Assembly (NCBI RefSeq): GCF_012911935.1
Contig: NZ_JAAXLA010000008.1
Span: 1 to 64,000 of the forward strand
Direction: 5' to 3'
DNA from: Pseudonocardia acidicola
GTDB lineage: Bacteria > Actinomycetota > Actinomycetes > Mycobacteriales > Pseudonocardiaceae
DNA: 64,000 bases
Notes under the pieces: generated by a model
Told to the model about the DNA's origin: nothing
Databases searched by the model: none
Seen by the model: only the letters and a program-made list of their open reading frames with translations
Made by a program: the position numbers and the translations under genes
Shown here: in pieces, positions 54,940-63,300 of the stretch
Layout of the letters: the number at the start of each line of letters is the position of its first letter
Numbering within the stretch: position 1 is the stretch's first letter

Positions 54940-56003
54940 GCCACGAGGTCCCGGTAGAGCCGCTCGTAGCCGAGGACCATGGCCTCCACCGAGCACACCC
55001 GCTCCGCCCGCCGGCGGGCGGCGGCGCGGTGGAGCCGGGCCGCCCGGACGATTGCCGCGGCGAGCCCGCCGACGTCGCCGGGGGCGGCGAGCACGCCGCA
55101 GCTGTCGTCGAGCAGTTCGGGCAGCGCGCCGCGGGCGTACCCGGCGACCGGCGTGCCGCAGGCCAGCGCCTCGGCCACCACCAGACCGTACGGTTCGTCC
55201 CAGCACGGCGAGACGACCGCGACGCTCGCCGACCCGACCAGCTCGACGAGCTCGGCGTGGTCGAGATGCCCGACGTAGTGGATGTCGTCGCCGAGCAGCG
55301 GCTCGATCCGCTCCCGGAAGTACGCGGGGTCGGAGATGGGCCCGGCGAGCCGCAGCCCGGTGCCGGCCCGGCGGGCCGCGCGGACGGCGTGCTCGGTGCC
55401 CTTCTCCGGGACCAGCCGACCCGACCACACGGGCGAGCCGCCGCCGGGCCCCGGCGTCCAGAAGGCGGTGTCGACGCCGTTGCGGACGACGGTCGCGCCC
55501 GGCACGGAGCCGGACCACTGCGCCGCGGTGTACCGGCTGACGGCGGCGAAGCGCACCGGTGAGCTGCTCCCCGGCCGCGCCTGCACCGCCGACTCCAGCC
55601 ACGGCGTCGGCGGCGTGTGCAGCGTCGTGACCAGCGGCATCGCCAGGCTGGGCGCCATCGCGACCGGCAGATAGTGCAGCGAGTTGTTGTGCACGACGTC
55701 GTAGCGGTCGCCGTCGTCGGCCAGCTCGAGCATCAGCGCCAGGTAGGCGTGGTGCTCGCTGAGGAACGATTCGGGGGGCATGCTCACATCGCGGCGGGCG
55801 TGGTCGGAGATCGGTACCCGCACCGGGAGTTCACGCACGCCGAGGCTCGCGTCGGAGCCCGGCCCGCCGAAGACCTGGACCTGGTGGCCGCGGCTGTGCA
55901 GCTGCCGCGCCAGCTGCCACGTGTGCGCCTCCAGCCCGCCCGGGAACGGCTGGCGGATCGGGTGGCGGGCCGAGGCGATCAGGGCGATACGCAGTGCGCT
56001 CAC
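54936..56003 (-). CDS. GT4-family glycosyltransferase
   Basis: A 355-residue retaining GT-B enzyme. It has PFPGGLEAHTWQLARQLHSR in the acceptor domain, VVHNNSLHYLP, GRLVPEKGTEHAVRAA at the domain junction, and the E-x7-E motif DEPYGLVVAEALACGTPVAG. First gene of the leftward operon; the following two genes overlap it and each other by four bases. A 207-bp spacer separates it from the WcbI-like gene on the same strand. Confidence 0.9.
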   Translation of the reverse strand: MSALRIALIASARHPIRQPFPGGLEAHTWQLARQLHSRGHQVQVFGGPGSDASLGVRELPVRVPISDHARRDVSMPPESFLSEHHAYLALMLELADDGDRYDVVHNNSLHYLPVAMAPSLAMPLVTTLHTPPTPWLESAVQARPGSSSPVRFAAVSRYTAAQWSGSVPGATVVRNGVDTAFWTPGPGGGSPVWSGRLVPEKGTEHAVRAARRAGTGLRLAGPISDPAYFRERIEPLLGDDIHYVGHLDHAELVELVGSASVAVVSPCWDEPYGLVVAEALACGTPVAGYARGALPELLDDSCGVLAAPGDVGGLAAAIVRAARLHRAAARRRAERVCSVEAMVLGYERLYRDLVA

Positions 56004-56210
56004 CGCGGCAGCGCAGGATCGCCGTGACGTGCCGATTGAGCCATCTGTGCCGTCCCCGAGTGCGTCGAGCCGCGCGGATCCGCCGCTCGCCGCCGAGGCG
56101 ACGACCGATCGGGTCCGTATGAATGGATGTCTACTCGAGCTGCTTGCTGAACCCGATCAAGACCATCATCGGTCCGCCCCCGTCGGCGCACAACTCGACG
56201 CCACACCCGG

Positions 56211-57137
56211 TCAGGACCTCAGCCCCAGCAGTGCCATCCGGTCGGAGTGCCGGCGCAGGCCCGCGCTGACCCATGCCGGATGCGCGGCATACCAGTCGAG
56301 CTGGGCGCGGTGCACGGTCCCGGCCGGCACCGCGACGCCGTCGACCAGCCAGTCGGCGCGGGCCGCGACGCCCAGGTCCAGCGCGGCGATCACCGGTTCC
56401 TCCAGCGGCGCGCGTACCCCGCCGAGCAGGGTCCGGCCGGGATCGGCGGCGTCAGCCGGCGCGCCGAGGGCATCCTGCACTCGCCGGGCGAGCGCGACGA
56501 GCAGCGGGTTGCCCGGGTGGTTGAGCGTGTGGACGGCGTCCGCGCCGAGGCCGACGAGCAGATCGGACACGGCGACGTCGCAGTCGCGGCGTTCGCGGCG
56601 GTGCAGCTCGGCGGCCGACCCCGCGGCCACCGCGCGCAACGCGTCGGGCGGTGCGGTCGTACGCCCGGCCCCGCCCGCGGCGACGGCGAGGGTTCGCAGG
56701 TCGTGGTAGGGCACGACGGGTGGGACGGCTGCCGGATCCGACGGGTGCCGCACGATCGCGGAGAACGGGTGCAGCCCGGTGTAGCGCACCACCGGCCAGC
56801 GCAGCACCTGCCCGCCCGGAGGCAGCAGCGCGGCGACCTGCGCAGTGCCCAGTGGCAGGTTCCGGTAGCCGTCGCGGACCGGCTGGGAGAGCAGCAGCGC
56901 GGCGCGTCCCAGCAACGCCCGCAGGTGCGGTAGGTCGTCCGCGGTGAGCTCGTGCACCGGTGGCACCCGGACCGTGCGGTACGGGAACGCCGGCGATCCG
57001 GCGAGCAGCACCCGCAACGACTCCGCATGGCAGTTGCCGTGCACGAACGCCAGCGGCCGGTCATCGGCGCCGCCGATCCCGCCACCACCGGCACCGCCGT
57101 AGAACTCGCCGTAGTGCGCCCGCCGCCCCGGATCCAT
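56211..57137 (-). CDS. WcbI-like polysaccharide biosynthesis protein
   Basis: A 308-residue protein resembling the WcbI family, found in capsule clusters (including 6-deoxy-heptan capsule of Burkholderia) and proposed to act as an acetyltransferase. The signature LAFVHGNCHAESLRVLLA lies near residue 30, with VHELTADDLPHL and TLNHPGNPL later. The His/Cys-containing loop is intact. ATG at 57137 has no good SD. It is divergent from the glycosyltransferase at 57250. Acyl decoration of the glycan is inferred from the family and context. Confidence 0.65.
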   Translation of the reverse strand: MDPGRRAHYGEFYGGAGGGGIGGADDRPLAFVHGNCHAESLRVLLAGSPAFPYRTVRVPPVHELTADDLPHLRALLGRAALLLSQPVRDGYRNLPLGTAQVAALLPPGGQVLRWPVVRYTGLHPFSAIVRHPSDPAAVPPVVPYHDLRTLAVAAGGAGRTTAPPDALRAVAAGSAAELHRRERRDCDVAVSDLLVGLGADAVHTLNHPGNPLLVALARRVQDALGAPADAADPGRTLLGGVRAPLEEPVIAALDLGVAARADWLVDGVAVPAGTVHRAQLDWYAAHPAWVSAGLRRHSDRMALLGLRS

Positions 57138-57249
57138 TCGGGCATCGTGCCTGTGACGGGGCGGTTCCGCCCGTCCGGTTGAGATCGGCGCGGACGGGGC
57201 ATTCCGGCGTCGGGCGGCATCCTGCCCAGCCGAGAGCGGAGGTCCCCGT

Positions 57250-58263
57250 TTGCGGATCGCGTCAGTTCCGAGCGACCACGTCTACGTCCGGCATCTCGCC
57301 GACCCGGTGGGCGACGACGGCGTCGTGCGCCTTCCCGATCCCCCCGTGCCGGGCGCCCCGCCCGGGCAGTGGTGGCCACCACCGATGCTGGAGCCGTCCT
57401 GGGTCGCCGCGCACGCCGACGACTTCGACGTCTTCCACCTGCACTTCGGGTTCGACGACCGCACCCCCGGACAGCTGCGCGAGCTGGTCGCGGCGCTGCG
57501 CGCGCACCGGCGCCCGTTCGTGCTGACCGTGCACGACCTGCGCAACCCGCACCACCGCGACCCCGCGCAGCACGACGCCGCGCTCGACGTGCTCGTCCCG
57601 GCCGCCGCTGCGCTGATCACGCTGACCTCCGGGGCGGCCGCGGCGATCCGCGCGCGGTGGGGCCGGGAGCCGGCCGTCGTGCCGCACCCGCACGTCGTGG
57701 ACCTGGCCCGGCTGGCCGCGCCGCGCCCCGAGCACGACGGCTTCGTCGTGGGCCTGCACGCGAAGAACCTGCGCGCGAACGCCGACCCGGGGCCGGTCGC
57801 CCGGGTGGTCGCCGCCGCGGTGGCGGGTCTGCCCGGGGCCCGGCTGCGGATCGACGTGCACGACGACGAGCCCGGCCGGGCGTTCGCGGCGGCGCTGCCG
57901 GACCTCGACGTCCGAGTGCACCCCCGGTTCTCCGACGACGCGCTGTGGGACTACCTCGCCGGGCTCGACGCGTCGGTGCTCCCCTACCGCTTCGGCACGC
58001 ATTCGGGCTGGCTGGAGGCCTGCCGCGACCTCGGCACCGCGGTGGTGGCACCCAGCTGCGGTTTCTACTCCGAGCAGGGGCCCTGCCTGGTCTACGGCCA
58101 CGACGAGGCGGGGCTCGACGCCGCGGCGCTGACCGCTGCGGTCCGGACCGCGTACGCGTGGCGACCGTCGTGGCGGGCCGGCGCGGTGGACCGGGCCGCG
58201 CAGCGCATCGAGATCGCGAAGGCGCACGCCACGATCTACGCGTCCCTGGCGGCCGGCGGATGA
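57250..58263 (+). CDS. Glycosyltransferase, GT4-like
   Basis: A 337-residue GT-B type protein. The segments DVFHLHFGFDDRTPGQL, FVLTVHDLRNPHH and VVPHPHVV match the acceptor half of GT4-like enzymes; GLHAKNLRANADPGP and DASVLPYRFGTHSGWLEACRDLG match the donor half, though the E-x7-E motif is weak. The start is TTG at 57250 with GCGGAGG upstream, the only one fitting the first beta strand (RIASVPSDHVYV). First gene of the rightward arm; overlaps the next by four bases (ATGA). Confidence 0.78.
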   Translation: MRIASVPSDHVYVRHLADPVGDDGVVRLPDPPVPGAPPGQWWPPPMLEPSWVAAHADDFDVFHLHFGFDDRTPGQLRELVAALRAHRRPFVLTVHDLRNPHHRDPAQHDAALDVLVPAAAALITLTSGAAAAIRARWGREPAVVPHPHVVDLARLAAPRPEHDGFVVGLHAKNLRANADPGPVARVVAAAVAGLPGARLRIDVHDDEPGRAFAAALPDLDVRVHPRFSDDALWDYLAGLDASVLPYRFGTHSGWLEACRDLGTAVVAPSCGFYSEQGPCLVYGHDEAGLDAAALTAAVRTAYAWRPSWRAGAVDRAAQRIEIAKAHATIYASLAAGG

Positions 58264-59225
58264 AGGTCCTGGTCCACGCACCGGGCCCGGCGCACCACGG
58301 CGTCGTGCGGCACGCGGCCGACGTGGCACGGCTGGCGGCCGAGCACGGCGCCCGCCCGGTCGAGCTGGGCGCCCAGCTCACCCACGCCCAGTTCACCGAC
58401 GCGCTCTACGGCGCCGACATCGCCTCGGCCGCCGACGCGTTCACCGCCTGGGCGCGGAGCGCGCCCCGCCCGCTGGTCGTGACGCTGCACGACGTGCCCG
58501 GAGCCGACCCGGATCCGGCGCGCGACGCCCGGCGCGGCGCCGGGTACGCCCGGGTGATCGCCGCGTGCGACGGCGTCATCGTGTCGGCCGAGCACGAGGC
58601 GGCGAAGGTCGAGCGGCTCACCGGCCGGGTGCCGCACATGGTCGAACTGCCGATCGAGCCGCTGCCCGACGGCGGCGTCGCGCCGGAGTGGGCCGGGCGG
58701 ACCACGCTCGGTGTGCTGGGGTTCGTCCATCCCGGCAAGGGGCACGCCGCGGCGATCGACGCGGCGGCCCGGACCGGCGCCGCCCCGCTGGTCGTGGCGC
58801 TCGGCGCGGTGGCGCCCGGCCACGACGAGCTGTACGCCGCGCTGCTCCGGCGGGCCGCGCACCGGGGGGTCGAGCTGCTGGTCACCGGCCCGCTCACCGA
58901 CGCCGACCTCGCGGCTGGGGCACGCACCGTCACGGTGGCGCTGGCGCCCTACCGGGGGGTGAGCGCGAGCGGATCGCTCGCGACGTGGCTGGCCTGCGGG
59001 CGCCGCCCGCTCGTCGCCCGCGGGACCTACGCGTGCGAGCTGGAGCGGCGCCGTCCCGGGACGCTGCACCTGTACGAGGGCGACGCCGCGCTCGACGCCG
59101 ACCTGCGCCGCGGCCTGGCCGACGACACGTTCACCCGGCTCGACGGCCCGCCGCCGCGTCCCGATGTCGGCGCCGCCCACGTCGCGATCTACCGGCGGCT
59201 GCTGGGGTGTAGCGGATGGCCCTGA
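58260..59225 (+). CDS. Glycosyltransferase, GT4-like
   Basis: A 321-residue protein that resembles its upstream neighbour in layout and is probably GT-B. It has PLVVTLHDVPGADPDP and VIVSAEHEAAKVERL in the first half, GVLGFVHPGKGHAAAIDAAA at the domain junction, and VALAPYRGVSASGSLATWLACGRRPLVA in the donor site. ATG at 58260 overlaps the preceding stop (ATGA), and its 3' end overlaps the next gene by 10 bp. Donor and acceptor unknown. Confidence 0.75.
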   Translation: MKVLVHAPGPAHHGVVRHAADVARLAAEHGARPVELGAQLTHAQFTDALYGADIASAADAFTAWARSAPRPLVVTLHDVPGADPDPARDARRGAGYARVIAACDGVIVSAEHEAAKVERLTGRVPHMVELPIEPLPDGGVAPEWAGRTTLGVLGFVHPGKGHAAAIDAAARTGAAPLVVALGAVAPGHDELYAALLRRAAHRGVELLVTGPLTDADLAAGARTVTVALAPYRGVSASGSLATWLACGRRPLVARGTYACELERRRPGTLHLYEGDAALDADLRRGLADDTFTRLDGPPPRPDVGAAHVAIYRRLLGCSGWP

Positions 59226-60610
59226 CCGACGTCCTGGTCCCCGGCAACCGCTGGGACCTGCTCGCCCCGTACCCGGTACCGCATCCGCGGGTGTCGATCG
59301 TGGTGGCGCACTACGAGCAGCCCGCGCAACTCGCCCGCACCTGGGCCGCGCTGTGCGCCCAGACCCGCCCACCGGCCGAAGTGATCATCACCGACGACGG
59401 ATCGGCCACGCCGCCACGGTCCCCGCGCGGCGGCCCGCCGGTGCGGGTGGTGCGCCAGGACGACCGCGGCTTCCGCGCCGCCGCCGCGCGCAACCTCGGC
59501 GCGCGGCACGCGACCGGTGAGGTCCTGGTGTTCCTCGACGCCGACACCGTCCCGGAGCCCGGATTCGTCGAGCAGATCGTCCGGCGGATCGCGGTCTGTC
59601 CCGACGTGCTCGCCGTCGGGCGGCGCCGGCACGCCGACCTGAGCGGCTTGTCCCCCGCGACCGTGACCGCCTGGTTGACCGGTGCCGGCGCCGCACCACC
59701 CGAGCTGCCCGAACCCGGATGGCTGCGCGACGGCTACCGCACCAGCCGCGACCTGCTCGACGCCGACGGCCGCAGCTTCCGCTTCGTGATCAGCGCGGTG
59801 CTGGCCTGCCGGCGGGCCCTGTTCGCCGATCTCGGCGGTTTCGACGAGCGGTTCGTCGGTTACGGCGGCGAAGACTGGGATCTGGCCTACCGGGCCTGGA
59901 ACGCCGGGGCGGTGCTCGTGCACGAGCGGGACGCGGTGGCCTGGCACGACGGCCCCGACTGGGCCGGCCGGGCGGCCGACCGGACGCGCAAGGACGCCGA
60001 GGCCACCCGGCTCGCCGCGCTCATCCCGGAACCGGCCACCCGGGGCGTCGCGCTGCCCGGCGCGGTGCCGGACGTGCTGGTCGACCTCGAGGCAGGCTGG
60101 TCGCTGCCCGACACCGCCCGCTGTGTGCACGCCCTCCTCGGCCAGACCCACCGCGACCTGCGGATCCGGCTGCCCGGCGGCCCGGATACCGCAGCCCTGT
60201 CCGAGCTCTACGCCGGGGTGGCCGGCACCGCGGCGTGGACCCCCGACCAGCTGCGCCGGGCCCGGATACACCTGCGCCTGCACCGACCGGCGGCCCTGCC
60301 GCCCGACGCCGTCGCGGCCGCCGTGCAACGCATCGTGTGCGACGACCTGGGCGCGGTCGAGCTGCGCTCGGCCGGTGCGACCGTCGGCACCGCCGTGTCG
60401 GCACGGGCTCGCGGGCGGGCACGGCGCTGGGCCGGCCGGCTCCCCGCGGCCACCGTGTGCGCGCACGCGTTCGGCACCGGCGTGGTCGAGCTGGACCCCG
60501 GCCCGGCGCCGCGTGACGACCTGGCCGGGTTCTTCGCCGCGGCGGCGGAACCGCGCCCGCTCAGGCCCCGACCGGCTGGCGCAGTTCGCGGTCGTCGACG
60601 GACACGATGA
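59216..60610 (+). CDS. GT2-family glycosyltransferase with extra C-terminal domain
   Basis: A 464-residue protein. Residues about 25-260 form a GT-A domain: RVSIVVAHYEQPAQLART, ITDDGSATPP, the DXD segment VLVFLDADTVPEP and the galactosyltransferase-type GGFDERFVGYGGEDWDLAYR. Residues about 280-460 look like a second, degenerate glycosyltransferase-like unit (VLVDLEAGWSLPDTARCVHALLGQTHRDL) that lacks a DXD. ATG at 59216 overlaps the upstream gene by 10 bp. The last 50 bp overlap the opposite-strand YccF gene tail to tail. Confidence 0.87.
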   Translation: MALTDVLVPGNRWDLLAPYPVPHPRVSIVVAHYEQPAQLARTWAALCAQTRPPAEVIITDDGSATPPRSPRGGPPVRVVRQDDRGFRAAAARNLGARHATGEVLVFLDADTVPEPGFVEQIVRRIAVCPDVLAVGRRRHADLSGLSPATVTAWLTGAGAAPPELPEPGWLRDGYRTSRDLLDADGRSFRFVISAVLACRRALFADLGGFDERFVGYGGEDWDLAYRAWNAGAVLVHERDAVAWHDGPDWAGRAADRTRKDAEATRLAALIPEPATRGVALPGAVPDVLVDLEAGWSLPDTARCVHALLGQTHRDLRIRLPGGPDTAALSELYAGVAGTAAWTPDQLRRARIHLRLHRPAALPPDAVAAAVQRIVCDDLGAVELRSAGATVGTAVSARARGRARRWAGRLPAATVCAHAFGTGVVELDPGPAPRDDLAGFFAAAAEPRPLRPRPAGAVRGRRRTR

Positions 60611-60965
60611 CGCGGCCCAGCGGGACGAGCGAGACCGGGATCAGCTTCAGGTTCGCGATCGCCAGCGGGATGCCGATGATCGTCACGGCCAGCGCGATGG
60701 CCGTGGCCAGGTGGCCCAGCGCGAGCCACCAGCCGGCGAAGATGATCCAGATGATGTTGCCGATCGTGGACGGCGCGCCGGCATCGGGACGCTTCACCAG
60801 CTGGCGACCGAACGGCCACAGCGAGAAGTCGGCGATGCGGAACGCAGCCAGGCCGAACGGGATCGTCACGATGAGCAGGCAGCAGATGACGCCCGCGATC
60901 GCGTAGCCGATGGCCAGCCAGATCCCGCAGAGCAGCAGCCAGATGACGTTGAGCACGGTGCGCAT
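60561..60965 (-). CDS. YccF-domain inner membrane protein
   Basis: A 134-residue protein with two YccF repeats, each a hydrophobic segment followed by PFG/PLG: VIWLLLCGIWLAIGYAIAGV with TIPFGLAAFRIADFSLWPFG, then IIWIIFAGWWLALGHLATAI with IIGIPLAIANLKLIPVSLVPLG. ATG at 60965 gives the family N-terminus MRTVLNVIWLL. Function unknown; a small single gene. Confidence 0.9.
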   Translation of the reverse strand: MRTVLNVIWLLLCGIWLAIGYAIAGVICCLLIVTIPFGLAAFRIADFSLWPFGRQLVKRPDAGAPSTIGNIIWIIFAGWWLALGHLATAIALAVTIIGIPLAIANLKLIPVSLVPLGRVIVSVDDRELRQPVGA

Positions 60966-61147
60966 GGCGTTCGGTCCTCGTCCAGGGGACCTCCAGTCTG
61001 CCCGCACGATCCCGGCGATGCCTCACCCCCGGCGGGCGACGGCTGCTCGTTCACCCGACGAGGGTGATGAATCCCCCGCCGGAGGGCCGACATGATGCGC
61101 CCGCGCGGCCCGCCCTGGATGTCGCGTGCCCGGGGAGGTCGTCGCGC

Positions 61148-62827
61148 ATGAACCGGTGGAAACCGCTGATCGTCCTCGGCGCGGCCCAGTTCCTCGTCGT
61201 GCTCGACACCTCGGTCATGAACGTGTCGATCAGCCAGCTGGTGGCGGACTTCCACACCACCGTCACCGCGATCCAGGCCGTCATCACCCTCTACACCCTG
61301 GTGATGGCCGCCTTCCTGATCACCGGCAGCAAGATCGGCGACCTGATCGGCCGGCGGCGGGCGTTCGGCGTCGGCCTGGTGGTCTACGGAGTCGGCTCAC
61401 TGCTCACCGCGATCGCGCCCACGCTGTGGGTGCTCGCCCTCGGCTGGTCGGTCATCGAGGGACTCGGCGGCGCGCTCGTACTGCCGGCCCTGGCCGCGCT
61501 GGTCGGCGGCAACTACGCCGGCCGGGAGCGCGCGATCGCCTACGGCGTGATCGGTGGGCTGGCGGGCGCGGGTATCGCGGTGGGGCCGCTGCTCGGCGGC
61601 TGGGTGACCACCTACCTCACCTGGCGGCTGGTGTTCGCCGGCGAGGTCGTGGTCGTGCTGCTGATCCTGGCGACGATCCGCTGGATCGGCGACGTGGCCG
61701 CCACCGGCCCGCGCCGCGAGCTGGACCTGGTCGGTGCCGCGCTGTCGGTGATCGGGCTGGCCCTGGTGGTGCTCGGCGTCCTGCAGAGCAGCACGTGGGG
61801 TTGGCTGCGGCCGCGCAACTCGCCGGTCACGATCTTCGGGTTCTCGCTGACCCCCTTCGTCATCGCCACCGGGCTCGTGGCCCTGGGGCTGCTGCGCACG
61901 TGGCTCCGCCACCGGGAGGCCCAGGGTCGCGATCCGCTGTTCCGGTGGAGTCTGTTCGGCATCCGGCCGCTGCGCGCCGCGCTGTCCACGCTGCTCGCGC
62001 AGAACCTGATCCTGCTCGGCGTCTTCTTCACGATCCCGCTGTACCTGCAGGTCGTGCTGGGCTTCAACGCGTTCGAGACCGGCCTGCGGCTGCTCCCGGT
62101 CTCGATCACGATGTTGCTGACGTCGATGAGCGCGCCACTGCTCAACCGGGTCGCCGCTCCCCGGCAGGTGGTCCGGATCGGTTTCGGGGTGCTGGTCGCC
62201 GCCACGCTGTGGCTGGTCGCGGCGATCGGACCGCAGCTCGACGACGTGTCCTTCGCGGTGGCCATGGCCGTGCTGGGGATCGGCATGGGGCTGCTCGCCG
62301 CCCAGCTGGGCAACGTGGCCCAGTCGAGCGTGGGCGAGGCCGACCGCAGCGAGGTCGGCGGCCTGCAGTACACCTCCCAGAACCTCGGCTCGTCGCTCGG
62401 CACCGCGTTGATCGGCGCCATCCTCATCGGCGCGCTGGCGAGCGGCGCGCAGGCCGGGCTCGCCGCGAATCCGCAGGTCTCCGACGCTGTCAAGCAGCAG
62501 GCCGGCACCGCCATCGAGGCCGGCATCTCCTTCGTGCCCGTCGATCAGGTGCGCGCCACGCTGGCCCAGGCGCACATCCCGCCCGCCGAGGCCGACGCGC
62601 TCGCCGCCACCTATGCCGACGCGCAGGTGCAGGCACTGAAGGTCGCGCTGCTCGCGGCGGCGGCGGTCGCCCTGTTCAGCCTGTTCCTCACCCGGGATCT
62701 GCCGACCGTCCGGCTCGCCGAGAAGCCGAAGGCGGGGGCGGCCGCGGCTCATCCCCCTCGGGTGACGACGGCGGCGGCGCCGCGCAGCCAGGATCGGCAC
62801 GCGCCGTCGCCGCCAGAGATGACATGA
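61148..62827 (+). CDS. MFS transporter, DHA2 (14-helix) type
   Basis: Proton-coupled exporter of 559 residues with about 14 transmembrane helices. The first helix VLGAAQFLVVLDTSVMNVSI and the motif GSKIGDLIGRRRAFGVGLVV are typical of the EmrB/QacA group; helix five has GAGIAVGPLLGGWVTTYLTW. A hydrophilic insert precedes the last helix, and the tail is Pro/Ala-rich. ATG at 61148 gives the short N-terminus MNRWKPL expected for the family; GGGAGG lies 14 bases upstream. Substrate unknown. Confidence 0.92.
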   Translation: MNRWKPLIVLGAAQFLVVLDTSVMNVSISQLVADFHTTVTAIQAVITLYTLVMAAFLITGSKIGDLIGRRRAFGVGLVVYGVGSLLTAIAPTLWVLALGWSVIEGLGGALVLPALAALVGGNYAGRERAIAYGVIGGLAGAGIAVGPLLGGWVTTYLTWRLVFAGEVVVVLLILATIRWIGDVAATGPRRELDLVGAALSVIGLALVVLGVLQSSTWGWLRPRNSPVTIFGFSLTPFVIATGLVALGLLRTWLRHREAQGRDPLFRWSLFGIRPLRAALSTLLAQNLILLGVFFTIPLYLQVVLGFNAFETGLRLLPVSITMLLTSMSAPLLNRVAAPRQVVRIGFGVLVAATLWLVAAIGPQLDDVSFAVAMAVLGIGMGLLAAQLGNVAQSSVGEADRSEVGGLQYTSQNLGSSLGTALIGAILIGALASGAQAGLAANPQVSDAVKQQAGTAIEAGISFVPVDQVRATLAQAHIPPAEADALAATYADAQVQALKVALLAAAAVALFSLFLTRDLPTVRLAEKPKAGAAAAHPPRVTTAAAPRSQDRHAPSPPEMT

Positions 62828-62828
62828 G

Positions 62829-62978
62829 ATGGACCGGATGACTGTTTTCGCCGGGAACCGCTGGGCCGCGCCGCTCGCTCGGGCGCTCCGCCGCGCCGGC
62901 GCGCAGACGGTCGCCGGCCGGCGGATTCCGGTCCGGGCCCTGCTCGCGTCGCTGGACGCGGTCGAGACACAAGCCTGA
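62829..62978 (+). CDS. Possible 49-residue small protein downstream of the MFS gene
   Basis: ATG at 62829 lies one base after the transporter stop and encodes MDRMTVFAGNRWAAPLARAL and a further Arg/Ala-rich helix. A second ATG at codon 4 is possible. The close spacing suggests translational coupling, but no SD or known family supports it. Confidence 0.35.
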   Translation: MDRMTVFAGNRWAAPLARALRRAGAQTVAGRRIPVRALLASLDAVETQA

Positions 62979-62996
62979 GCAGGAGGGAGCACGCAG

Positions 62997-63161
62997 ATGG
63001 AGCAGCAACGACGTCCTTCGCCGTGGACCGATCACGCGGTGTGGACCGGACGCTCGTGGCAGGCGTGGGTGCTCTGGTCCAGTACGCGCTCACACCGGGC
63101 CAGGGGGCGGGCCGCCGCGGCCCGGGGTGCGGCGGGCAGCGGGGCCGCAACGGCGCGCTGA
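62997..63161 (+). CDS. Possible 54-residue Trp-rich small protein
   Basis: ATG at 62997 follows AGGAGGGAGCACGCAG, a strong SD at a usable distance. The first half contains four Trp in SPWTDHAVWTGRSWQAWVLW; the second half is Arg/Ala/Gly-rich and may be non-specific GC coding. No known family. The RBS is better than that of many accepted genes in the window. Confidence 0.4.
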   Translation: MEQQRRPSPWTDHAVWTGRSWQAWVLWSSTRSHRARGRAAAARGAAGSGAATAR

Positions 63162-63300
63162 CCGCCGGGGCACACGGGTCGACCACCGATCACAGCAGGA
63201 CGGTCATGCGGGTCTGCTGCGTGGCGTCGCCCGCACCGCCGTCGTCGCCGGGACGGCCCAGCAGGCCCGCATCCTCGGTACCTGACCGGCCCCGGCCCGG
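63162..63300. other. Intergenic end of the MFS locus
   Basis: No convincing gene; it separates the small ORFs from the convergent AI-2E permease gene. Together with the two low-confidence small ORFs it makes a 473-bp stretch (62828-63300) without a firmly supported gene. Confidence 0.5.

Noticed and set aside
56004-56210. A possible small gene upstream of the GT4 gene (ATG near 56118)
   Set aside because: No SD, atypical codons for the window, and the frame runs on without a stop into the WcbI-like gene's antisense.
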